Program-made: the position numbers and the translations under genes | Shown: piece after piece, positions 1 through 64,000 of the stretch | Layout of the letters: each line of letters starts with the position of its first letter | Numbering within the stretch: the stretch's first letter is position 1 | Assembly: GCA_963691815.1 (NCBI GenBank) | Contig: OY829646.1 | Span: 25,154,938-25,218,937 of the forward strand | Direction of reading: 5' to 3' | DNA length: 64,000 nucleotides | DNA from: Echiichthys vipera | Taxonomy: Eukaryota > Chordata > Actinopteri > Perciformes > Trachinidae | Notes under the pieces: model-generated | Seen by the model: the letters and a program-made list of their open reading frames with translations, nothing else | What the model was told of the DNA's origin: nothing | Database searches by the model: none

Positions 1-354
1 ACCTCTTTATGGCACGCCACAATTAACACTATGACAATTCCAATGAGAAAGGCCAGCTAGTAGGAATAACAACGCTAACTCCGAGAATTTACCAGATGAA
101 TATCAAATGAGACTAACATGCCTGTGAAACGCTTACAACCTCACAGCTGCTTATGTTTTTTTTCTCTCTCTGACAAATCATAAAGTGAGGCACTTTCCAT
201 CCAAAGCCATCAGTCTGCCCCTTTTATCAAACCTGAGAGAGCTATCATGAAGAAGACTTGCACTTGTATCCTACATGGCCTCACAGCACTGATCAGACAA
301 ACGCTTCTCATTAAACACTACCATAGCACAGAGCAATACAGTGAGCTGCCTTAC
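1..354. other. Flank left of the unidentified exon; nothing recognised
   Basis: AT-rich sequence with no coding exon, repeat or RNA gene that I can support. If the 355-423 exon is real, this stretch is its downstream intron. The open frame at 247-498 (+) overlaps that exon antisense and resembles no family I know. Confidence 0.4.
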
Positions 355-423
355 CTTGAACCAGGTATGGCTTCCTCCTCATTTTCTCCAGCTTCAGCTT
401 GTTGCAACAATGATCCTAGATCA
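355..423 (-). CDS. Unidentified internal exon of an unknown - strand gene
   Basis: Seen: on the - strand a long pyrimidine tract ending ttactgttttgcag sits directly before base 423, and a good donor (AG|GTAAGG) follows base 355, bounding a 69-nt segment. Two of three frames hit a stop almost at once. The third is open throughout and reads xxT then 22 codons (DLGSLLQQAEAGENEEEAIP, GS) then AG, a symmetric phase 2-2 exon. The peptide is acidic and Glu/Gln-rich, with coiled-coil-like composition. I do not recognise the protein. Inference: an exon of a gene on the strand opposite ric3, either ending or continuing to the left of the window. It could instead be a non-coding RNA exon. Confidence 0.45.
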
Positions 424-1052
424 CTGCAAAACAGTAAAAAAGAAAAAACGAAAAAGCCAATCAACATTTTTATCCTGTGGCACTTCCTAGGGGTATAATG
501 TCCTCAATATATCGATGTCCGAGCTTGGTCCATTATTATTTGTTATTAAACTAATTGTGTTGAGATTGAATCACAATTGAAGGCTGTGATATTTTTTTGT
601 GTTAGGGACAAAATATATAATTGTGGAGAACCTTGGCTGAATGGGGTTTACATTCACAGAACGATGTGTTTGATCCAAGGGAACATTTTCCTTCTAGAGT
701 GTCGAGCTCCCCTGTATTTGACCAAAAAGTAAAAGGTGGTGAGCAGATTCTTATCATCGTTGTGGCGTAGGAAACCCTATCCATCTGCAAGGTTCAGTTG
801 CCGTGGATGTTTTTTTTGGTTTCCAGTTTCTGAAACCCAGGTGCTTTTAGAGCATAATAATAATCATAATAATAATAATGCATGCACTAGGCCAGGGGAT
901 TTGTACCGAATATTTCCAACAGCACTTGAAGGCAGCTTGTCTAATCTGGTCTAATCTGGGCAGGGACGTCACCAGATGAGAGATGACATCTGTGGATACA
1001 AGCTTTACTGGTCAAGTGAAATAAACGCATGGCTGTCATTTTGTGAGACAAA
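424..1052. other. Region upstream of ric3, likely containing its promoter and 5'UTR
   Basis: No confident exon. There is a short AAT-type tract near 855-878 and a CRE-like half site (GACGTCAC) near 965, about 90 bases before the ric3 start codon. A - strand open frame at 602-790 follows an AG (ccttgcag|ATGG) but lacks a good pyrimidine tract and a usable donor, so it is not called. No TATA box is obvious at the expected spacing. Confidence 0.35.
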
Positions 1053-5972
<4,920 letters not shown>

Positions 5973-6231
5973 AGGACTTTTCCAATCACGTAAAATTTGT
6001 TTTTAAACATCCAGTGAATGCATTGTCAAATTATACCTTGTTTATCCCTTATATGTGTAATATATGGAAATGGAGACATGCAGTACTTTTATACAAATAA
6101 TAGTCTCCTTCCATACCATACTGTATTGTAAGAGCTTCTGATGCTTGCTGTTGTTTTCATCTACATGCATTTCTTTAAAGACCCTGCACTCCCAGGGTCC
6201 AGTCAAACAGGTGTTTTCACTTATCTGCCTG

Positions 6232-6237
6232 ATTAAA
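6232..6237 (+). terminator. ric3: Possible ric3 poly(A) signal (ATTAAA)
   Basis: An ATTAAA hexamer 260 bp after the stop codon, followed within 30-60 bases by T-rich/GT sequence. A canonical AATAAA lies much farther on at 8169-8174 and could be a distal site. The 3'UTR end cannot be fixed without transcript data. Confidence 0.25.
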
Positions 6238-7811
6238 ATCTCTTTAGTGTAAACAAAATATGCTTGACTGACATCTCCCTGTCTACTTTCACTTTATTGT
6301 TGTCATTGGTTCATTTCTGGCATTCAATCAGTCAGGTTCATTTAAAACACATGTGTGGGTGTGCAGAGCCTTTAAAAAAAAAAGAATATTATAAGAAAGT
6401 TGATGACTGCTCATTTGCATTCATTTGACTTTCATCAAGAAAGGCTTCAAAACAAAGTAATGTTCACGACCCAAAGAATGTTTGTATTATTTATCATCGC
6501 CTCAGATTACTTCAATATGACGCTATTGTTATTACAGACCACAACTGAATCAGACAACATGCAACATTTCACAGAAGCCATGGGTGCTCACATCCTGAAC
6601 AGAGACGCTTTGCTACAAATTAAAATGTGTAAAGTAGTTCCTAAATTGTGCAGTACCTGACACAGTCATGCAGTATCTGGCTCCACCTGGTGGTCAAATA
6701 TGGTTCTACTTTTGGGGATGCTCCCTGCTGTGATAATGTAGCATAACAGCTTACAATACACAGCAACATGATAAATAACATCCAGGGTACAAATAACCCC
6801 CTAACAAGAATCATCATAGATATAAGAGCCCTCTAGGGTGCACACAGAGTGGAAGCAAAGTGGGTGGAGGCTGTGGTGGAGAAGGTTTTTGCAAATTGAT
6901 AGCAGTACATGCAGAGTAAATATGAGCATGAAGATTTTAAAAATGTAAATTAGTGCAGTAAGATAAGAAGGGTGTCATGAGATAGCTCTCAGCTTCACAG
7001 CAGCTCAACTTTGACTGTCCTGCATATGTTAAGTCAAGAGCTGCTTTTCACATTAGAACCTCTATTGATGGATGTGATTATGTTACACTTTATTAGATGC
7101 TGTAGGGAAATCCATCCTTTGCACACGATCCAACTGCACAAGAGCCAGAAACTTACTCCAGTAGTCAGACAGCTGTGAGCCACAGTCAAAGGCAATGAAG
7201 TATCAAGACAAAAGTAACAACATTAAAACAGACAGAACACAATCTCAATCTTTCAGTAGAATTGGAAGGCGATGTTACAATCAATAAAACTGGAACAAAG
7301 CCAGACATTTTAGTTTTTCTCTACAAGATAGTTTATGAGGAAATGGTTTAATATTTGTGACACAGTTTCACTAAAACAGTACATCAGCATGGGTAGCACA
7401 CATTCTCAACAGCCTCAGCGTTCTCGCAGGCCAATAGGCCTTTCTCACTTTGGACATCTTGACTTTCATACACATCTGGGGGTGACTGCTTACAACATTG
7501 ATACAATCCATTAAGTGTTTCACTCCCAAAGTCCTGGCATTGTGCATGATGATTTCCTGGCACCTAAACATGCAAACCCATAATTAATATTATTAAGTTG
7601 CATCTGTGCTTCTTCTGATATGACAAGTCAAAATGTGAGCAGTGTTTCATGAATGTGTATCAATGTGAGTAAAACACAATAAAAAGACTGACACCTTTTC
7701 TGGTTGTGACTCTCAAGAAAAAAAGTTGTAGATGATTAGGAATATACTTTTGTCTGGATTGAGTATTAACCTTAGTCTCAGGGGAATATGAATATTGATG
7801 AGTGGATGATG

Positions 7812-7930
7812 ATAATAATAATAATAATAATAGTAATAATAATAATAATAATAATAAAAAGAAGAAGAAGAAGAAGAAGAAGAAGAAGAAGAAGAAGAAG
7901 AAGAAGAAGAAGAAAAAGAAGAAGAAGAAT
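7812..7930 (+). repeat. Compound (AAT)n(GAA)n microsatellite
   Basis: About 45 bases of AAT-type units followed directly by about 70 bases of pure GAA. This creates spurious poly-Asn, poly-Lys, poly-Arg and poly-Ser frames. The long pure polypurine GAA tract can form triplex DNA. Confidence 0.95.
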
Positions 7931-8359
7931 GATCATTCAAGTCAGAGTTCTCTCTTTGATCATCATCATACAAAAAATGCAAGGCAGAAAAAAAGGTTTC
8001 AGATACATAAAAGAAAGAAGGCCATGGCAAAAAAAATAATTCTTGTATTAGTATAGTAATAAGCAAAGGACACGGCCACTCCTAAACTATTAGTTCCTCC
8101 AAAGAATTGTATTTTAACAGCCCTGCAACCTTTTGTGTTCATGTAATTGTAAAAATAGCAGACTAGTCAATAAAGACAGCATTGCTTCTCAACTTTAAAT
8201 ACAGCATTTCTGTGTATAATTTATTTCCTTCTATTTCTTTCATGCATCATGTTGGCTTTGTGTGAACTGTGAGTGTTACATTAAATGACCCTATTGGTAA
8301 CCACAAGTAATAATGTAGCTCAGAACAAGGGGACTGATGCCAGTTTTCTGGGACTGGAC

Positions 8360-8365
8360 TTTATT
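8360..8365 (-). terminator. tub: Possible tub poly(A) signal (AATAAA on -)
   Basis: TTTATT on + reads AATAAA on -, 1.84 kb beyond the tub stop codon. Fish tub 3'UTR length is not known to me; several other TTTATT hexamers occur nearby (for example about 8506), so this is only a candidate. Confidence 0.2.
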
Positions 8366-10203
8366 GGTGACAATAAATTATATGTTCAGTGTTACCTTGT
8401 TTTGAAAGAGGAGCAAACAGTAAAAGACCGCATCAAATAAAAAATGAAAAATCCTGTCAGTCAAAAGAGCAGGGTTAGGAACATATATTTTGACTCACTG
8501 AAGTTTTATTTATTTTTTTCATGATCAAAGGACTGTGTATAGATCATAACAGTAAATTGTACACCATTTACTGTACATTACAACAAGCGCTAAAACAGAA
8601 AGTGAAAGAACCTTTGGTTCCTGGACACATGTATGAAAAGCAGACTTTACAGCAAGAGTATCAACAATTTTAAAATAGAAATTTAAAATAGTTAGAACAC
8701 AATTGAGTACAAGAATAGCACATTTGATAAGATTTCCTCATCACCCACAGTAACAACAGCGGTATCAGAGATTGTTCATTGCCTTAATTCAGCATTTTTT
8801 TTTTATGTTCATAAAATACAAAATACTATCATATTTGAGAAAGAATACTGCCCCATAACGAGCAAAAGGAATGATATTTTGCGTAAGAATGTGAACAGCA
8901 ATAAACCATATGGTATAGAAATTTACTGCCAGTCAGATGGGGGAATGTACCAAACTCCCTCTCAGTGGAGCATAAAATTAATCAAAGATGCTATAACCAA
9001 GAGATGAAATATGCAAGTGTTGGAGGTGTCGCAGATTCACACTGTCACTGTGTGTTTGATGGCAGGAAGTCAATCTGTGTTTATTTTTTTTCCAGGTGGG
9101 AGACATCAGAAATATGAGCAAAGCCTTAAGCCTGAGTGCCTCGGATATTATATCTGCTCCCGGATTTACGATAAAGTTCAAATAATTAATTGCCTCTTTA
9201 GTGTAATTTGTTCTCAGCCCTGAATGTAATTTGAATATATCTGGACAATCACTAAAATGTTGTCCAATGATGTGCAATTTGGATTATTATCTTCTGGATG
9301 CTTTTGCAACTCCAGTTATCTAATCAGTTGCAATGAACTCTGCATTAAACAACTGAATTCAAATTCGCTACAGAGAATGATCTCTAATGCATGTGAGGAC
9401 AGCAAGAATAGCAAAGACCAATTCACGCTCAGCTCATTGTATGACCAAAGCGTAACACTGGAATTAGTTTTCAAAGGCACAATAAAGTATGTACAGCTAT
9501 ATCTCATCCTCTACAGACTTCAAAATAAAGTGCACCATCATCCTATACATTCACCTACATGACACTGTGTCACAATATTGTATTTGTTACGCAGCACACA
9601 GTGTAACATGCCTTTGCCTTTCCTTTGTTGTGATGCTAATTTATGTGCTTGCAGCTCCATGGAGCCAATACTGCTGACATTGTTGCGAATGATAACAGAA
9701 AACAAAATTGACATGTAATAAATACATAAATAACGAAATAAATATATTGTGACGTGCATGTTATTTTTAATTCAGTAACGTTATAAGCAGTATTCATGCT
9801 TAAGGAAGAGTGTGACATTTTTATGTGGCATATTACATAAAATCCAGTCACCTTTTAAAACTTACAGATGTGTAATTGTTAGTTTGAATTTACAGATAAA
9901 GAAATGTTAAATTTCTCTAACTACTACATAAATGACCAGTGTCTGTTTATAATGCCATTACAGTACAAAATGATTATAGTTATCAAAACAAATTTTGAAA
10001 GTGGATTACTCTTTGTGCTTGTTTTCTTCCACTGGCCAAGACCATCCCAAGGTCCCACCCCACCCCCCACGCACACATACACACAAAACTTGAGGCCCAT
10101 AAAGCATTTTGGGATATACAGGACTTCCAGTCCCAGGGATACATTAACAGCCCTTGTTGAGAGGACAGGTGGACCAGTTCTTCACTGAACTTCAGGCTGA
10201 GAT

Positions 10204-55376
<45,173 letters not shown>

Positions 55377-55650
55377 GTCTCCGGCGAGCTTGAACGGACT
55401 GGACTGGATGGGGAGACGGCTAAATGAAAGCGTAAATGCTCCCTCCGTCGTCACTTTAAACCAAACCAAACACGAACTCAAGGAGTCGCCGTTAAGTGAA
55501 TGAGCAAGAGAGGCTGTGCAGAGCCAGACGCTCTCTCCTATTTGGGCTATACCACCACAGAGAGGGGAGCGCGGCTGTCAGATCAGCGTGCACGCGCCGA
55601 TGCTGATTTATTTCTTCCACGCGGACGCAGTCACAACGCTGATTACTTTT
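55377..55650 (-). promoter_or_regulatory. tub: Probable tub 5'UTR and promoter region
   Basis: Directly upstream of the tub start codon on the - strand. CpG density is higher than in the surrounding AT-rich DNA (notably 55560-55640: gcgcgg, cacgcgcc, cacgcggacg). No TATA box is evident. The transcription start cannot be placed from sequence alone. Confidence 0.4.
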
Positions 55651-58600
55651 ATGACACACAATCCCTACTGACTGGCTCTGACACTTCAGTTTAATTGAAT
55701 GGGACGTTCGCAATGCATGGAGCTGTGATTTGTTTATGTTGTTTATTGGTATCGGATGGCATCTACAAAAAGGCCGATAGTCGACTAACTGTGTTATAGC
55801 CCACAATTACACTTTTGTTTCTTTATTTTTCAAGTGCTGGATTAAATTGTATGTGGACATGTGTACTGTCAAGATTGTGGTCATGGCCTATAATTTGATA
55901 CAAATTAGAATAAGCCCATTTAAAAAAATATTTTTAACAGGCTTAGACTCGGACATAGCTCATTGGTTATTGCAGCAGGTTAAGACTCCAGCTTCTCTAA
56001 GACCACTAATTGGATGTCTGCACATCTGTGATTTTGTGCTAACATGGAGACGCTTTACACAGCCATCCAGAGAAGAAAGGTGGAAATGAGGGCAAAGGTC
56101 ATGCTGGAAAGCCTCTTGTGGAGCTCCATCAACCTTTTCATACCTATTATATTCTGCTTCTGCCTATACCACAGCCTTGAGACATCTAAATTACAATAAG
56201 AAACAAAGGTGCAATACAATAGATGTCACTATGACTTTATATTTACTTATTATAAAATGTTTTAATGAGTGAAATGCTAATAATGTTGAGTTTCACTGGG
56301 CTTGTTGGTACTTGCACTTCAGAGTGAGCTTTTAGGCTTTACTATTAATAGTTTTATCAGGATGAAAATGATGTGAATATCATATGTTACGGGCTTCTTA
56401 GTCATCAGATCTCAAACCAACTGAACACCTATATGGGAAAAAATTGACAGTGCTCTCCAATACCACCATCAAAACATGCAATGAGGGAATATCTTTTGGA
56501 AGAATGGAGGTTCATGCCTTCAGTACTATATGGTCCATCCCCTTACTAAAACTCTTTATGTTGCATGTTTTTCTCCAGTCTTTATGTCTTCATGTTATGT
56601 TTTCCACATTTTAACCATAGTGGTTGCAGCAATACCATTTTCTAGTCAAAACAACCCCCTTGTGGCCAAATATTATACAGTATATGTCAATACTCAGACC
56701 GCATATACGTATGTAGGGGTCTGGCCTAGATGTGTTTGCAGCAACAACAAAAGAAAATACTATGTACTGTATTTTATTACCTCCCCAAAGCAGATGCTGC
56801 GGCAGCAAAAGTGAATAGGCCAAAAGGGAATTCAGGAATTCCAATAAATGTGGCCCCAGAACAAAAAGAAAACAAATAAAACCCTTAGAAAACAAGCTTA
56901 TGTGCACAACTGACCAACTAAGATGATGACGGTACAAATGGATTTGTGCTGTTTCTGAGATAAAGGTGGTCAAATTGAAGCCATAACAGAAGTTGGAGTT
57001 ATGCCGTAAATAATAATGATGATCTCCCTGACACAAGGCTCAGTGGGAAAGATTCGGGTCTATGCAGCTTTTTGAATCTGAAAGAAAGATTCTCTACCCC
57101 ATCTGGCTCAATGACAGATTTTATTTTAGCACCAAAAGCTAGACACAGGGCAAAAGACACTGATATGGAAAAAAAGAAGGAAAAAAAAGAACAGTATGAT
57201 TTGGATGTACACTAGGATTTGCAATAAGATGGGAAGTAGGCATTTCAAATCTTAATAATATATGTATGTAAAATAATTAATTGTGGTGTTAAGCTACTAC
57301 GCAAAGACCAGAATCATATCTAAGACCCTCTCACAACTGACCTGGCAATTTACCTTATGAGCTCAAAGATAAATATATTCTCCATTACTAAGCCACAATA
57401 AGAAATTCTTGGTCACATTTAGGTGAAGAATCCAATTCTGTAAATTTAGGCCAACAGTCATCTTTTAAAATAATAGAAGATAATTAAATATTCCTCTTTA
57501 CATATATACACAGCTAAGCTGCGAGTGTGTATTCACTTATAAACATATAAAAATACTTGTCAACTGGTTTGATAAGAAAATAATGTATAAAAGTAGAGTA
57601 GAAACATTTAATCAAGTCCATTACTTCCATCATCTGAGTTTCTTGTTGTTTATATTACAAGATGATGATATGAAAAAACAAACTGCAGTACCTCATTGAT
57701 ATGCCCAAACAGAAGTACAGAAGTGGAAAGAAGGGAAGGCAAAACAGAATTTTGTGTCTGTGGTGCTGATCGCTCCACAGGTGGCAGGTCCGGTGAGTTC
57801 ATGTCCCATTGGAGAACGTCTGTTCTACGATGTGCATCTCAATGCTTCCACTTGTCCGGGTTTTTCAAGTGACCAGATAATTAGGGTGGGGGGTGGGGGT
57901 AATGTAACAGCATAATTCAAGGACATAAGACACATACATTGCCACTGTGTTATTGGAATGATATAACAGTTATTTGATCTATATTGTAGACTCCATGTTT
58001 GACAGAAAAGATGCGTTACGTTGGAATGATCTGAACCGAACAGAGCTCTGAAAGCTTCTTGATTTGCAACAAAATGGATTTTATAACATTACTTGTCCAA
58101 AGTTGAATATAGAGTATACAGTGTTCAGTGTTTTAATGATGAATGAAATCACGTTAGTTCTAAAAGATACACAATATGCTACCAATGAATTTATCTTGCT
58201 TCTTAGAAATTTTAAACAATGCATGACATCCTATTTTGACTGAACCGCCACCTTTGAGGACAGCAAGTCAGACATATTTGCTACTGTCGGTACATTGAGG
58301 AGATGGTATTGGATAAGAATGCTTCGATCCATAAGACTTAAAAAAAAAAAAAATCAAACACAGTAGACACTCCATATTTTGCAATTGAGATGAAAGCAGA
58401 TACCACAGACAAAGAAGAAGAAGCCACTGCAGAATGCCAGAAAGTTCTATCACTGTAGCTTTAAGGGCTGTCTAGGCTTTATATTTATATACATACTTAT
58501 ATTTTAACTTTCATATATGTAAAACCAAACTCAGCCTCACACACTGTACTGTGGTGATTTAATAGATCATTAGAAGTACACTTTGAGAATCACAACAAAT

Positions 58601-59090
58601 GTCACATATGTACAGTAGCAGATTAGCACATGGGAGTAAAGGTGGACATGGCACAACATACACAAAGCTTTATAAGATAATCTCTCTGCTCTGGTCAGAC
58701 ACTGGAAACTAAAGAAATTCATTAACATTCTGGATATATAGTTTTCATTCAATCTCGGTAGCAAGTACAAATGTCACAACAAGGCAAGAGAAGTCCTTCA
58801 GAGTACAAAACATTAATTTGTCAGGCTGATTTAGAAGGCAATGTTTAGTGTTGGGACTCTCTCGTGTGAATTAGATTACGGCTGAAGGTAGAGTGGTGTT
58901 AAAATTTGGCATTGTCAGTTGTCCATAGTGATGTCCTGGGGACAGCATTTCCTGGTCAGAGTATCTCAGAAAAGGCTGTCTGAAGTCATGCACGTGGAGA
59001 AGGCAGCAGTCATCCACTGAGGATGTGATGTCAGGCAGAGTGGGTGGGGTGGTAGAGAGTAGCTGCATGAGTTACAGTAATAAGGCCGAC
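55651..59090. other. Intergenic region between tub 5' end and rras2 3' end
   Basis: 3.4 kb with no recognised exon. The part just below 59091 should be rras2 3'UTR; a TTTAAT at about 58558 (ATTAAA on -) is a possible but unproven poly(A) signal. A Tc1/mariner relic lies at about 56395-56580. The 56611-57036 (-) open frame has no family similarity. Confidence 0.55.
56395..56580 (+). pseudogene. Tc1/mariner-type transposase C-terminal relic
   Basis: Frame 1 gives SDLKPTEHLYGK (compare the DDE-family S/PDLNP-EHLW motif). After a frameshift, REYLLEEW follows, then gtccatccccttactaaaac and tctttatgttgcatg, resembling the usual 3' end of such fish elements. Short, frameshifted and lacking the rest of the catalytic domain. 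Confidence 0.5.
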
Positions 59091-63859
<4,769 letters not shown>

Positions 63860-64000
63860 CTGCAGGAGAGAAAGAACAGGACAAAAGAGAAAGAAGAAAC
63901 GTGAACATGCCATACATTATGTTACCTTGCGACAAGCTGTGTACCAATTACATAATAACAGTATACAGTATTCACTGTATGCTGATCTTTGCAGTGAGTG
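63860..64000 (-). other. rras2: rras2 intron 1 (partial)
   Basis: Sequence upstream of the exon 2 acceptor. Exon 1, with the start codon and P-loop, must lie beyond the window edge. Confidence 0.85.

Larger units (their letters stand above)
5973..10203. other. Convergent intergenic region: 3'UTRs of ric3 (+) and tub (-)
   Basis: 4.2 kb between the two stop codons with no coding exon. It contains the AAT/GAA microsatellite, candidate poly(A) hexamers on both strands (ATTAAA 6232 and AATAAA 8169 on +; TTTATT at 8360-8365, which is AATAAA on -), and AT-rich sequence. If the - strand signal is used, the tub 3'UTR is about 1.8 kb. Open frames near 9000-9850 resemble nothing known. Confidence 0.6.

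Noticed and set aside
602..790. 62-aa - strand frame after an AG dinucleotide, considered as a companion to the 355-423 exon
   Set aside because: Weak pyrimidine tract and no canonical donor; phase linkage to 355-423 could not be made.
7713..8066. Poly-Asn/Lys, poly-Arg and poly-Ser/Tyr frames
   Set aside because: Artefacts of the AAT/GAA repeat on both strands.
63860..64000. Search for rras2 exon 1 (P-loop) inside the window
   Set aside because: No GGGGVGKSA-coding sequence is present; only intron remains before the window edge.

Overview
The window is vertebrate nuclear DNA, almost certainly from a ray-finned (teleost) fish. Genes are split into short exons with GT-AG introns. The intervening DNA is AT-rich and full of CA/GATA microsatellites, and it carries repeat families typical of fish: L2-clade LINE 3' ends, a tRNA-derived SINE, TTAA-bounded and hAT-like miniature elements, and a Tc1/mariner relic. 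There are no bacterial-type operons and no CRISPR array. Almost all long six-frame ORFs are microsatellite translations or chance; the real genes had to be assembled exon by exon from splice sites and protein-family similarity.

Three protein-coding genes are well supported. (1) ric3, + strand, 1053-5972, six coding exons, predicted 479 aa: an ER chaperone for nicotinic acetylcholine and 5-HT3 receptors, with a very Glu-rich C-terminal tail. (2) tub (tubby), - strand, 55376 down to 10204, twelve coding exons, predicted 502 aa, with a 30.9 kb first intron (24434-55320) that fills half the window. (3) rras2 (TC21), - strand, the last five coding exons between 63859 and 59091; exon 1 lies beyond base 64000. 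ric3 and tub converge tail to tail across 5973-10203. tub and rras2 run head to tail with 3.7 kb between them. RIC3 and TUB are also neighbours in mammals, which supports orthology. All exon phases join correctly: ric3 118+218+76+97+158+773 nt; tub 56+52+163+138+153+122+192+113+115+99+172+134 nt; rras2 88+103+109+119+88 nt.

Region by region: 1-1052 is the flank upstream of ric3 and holds one convincing but unidentified 69-nt exon on the - strand. 1053-5972 is ric3. 5973-10203 is the shared 3' flank with an AAT/GAA repeat. 10204-24433 holds tub exons 12 to 2, with LINE, MITE and hAT-like insertions in the introns. 24434-55320 is tub intron 1, mostly repeats plus a cluster of homeodomain/OTX/POU-type sites near 29.25 kb that looks like an enhancer. 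55321-55650 is tub exon 1 and a CpG-richer promoter area. 59091-64000 is rras2.

Functionally ric3 and tub are both neuronal genes, and rras2 is a broadly expressed small GTPase; nothing suggests they share a pathway. No new gene system could be demonstrated. The most interesting leads are: inverted L2 copies flanking two tub exons (possible circular RNA or A-to-I editing substrate); a near-perfect 106-bp-arm foldback element; the unidentified - strand exon with a possible promoter inside ric3 intron 1; candidate antisense exons in tub introns; a NAGNAG acceptor in tub; and a variant CaaX box (CVIV) in rras2.
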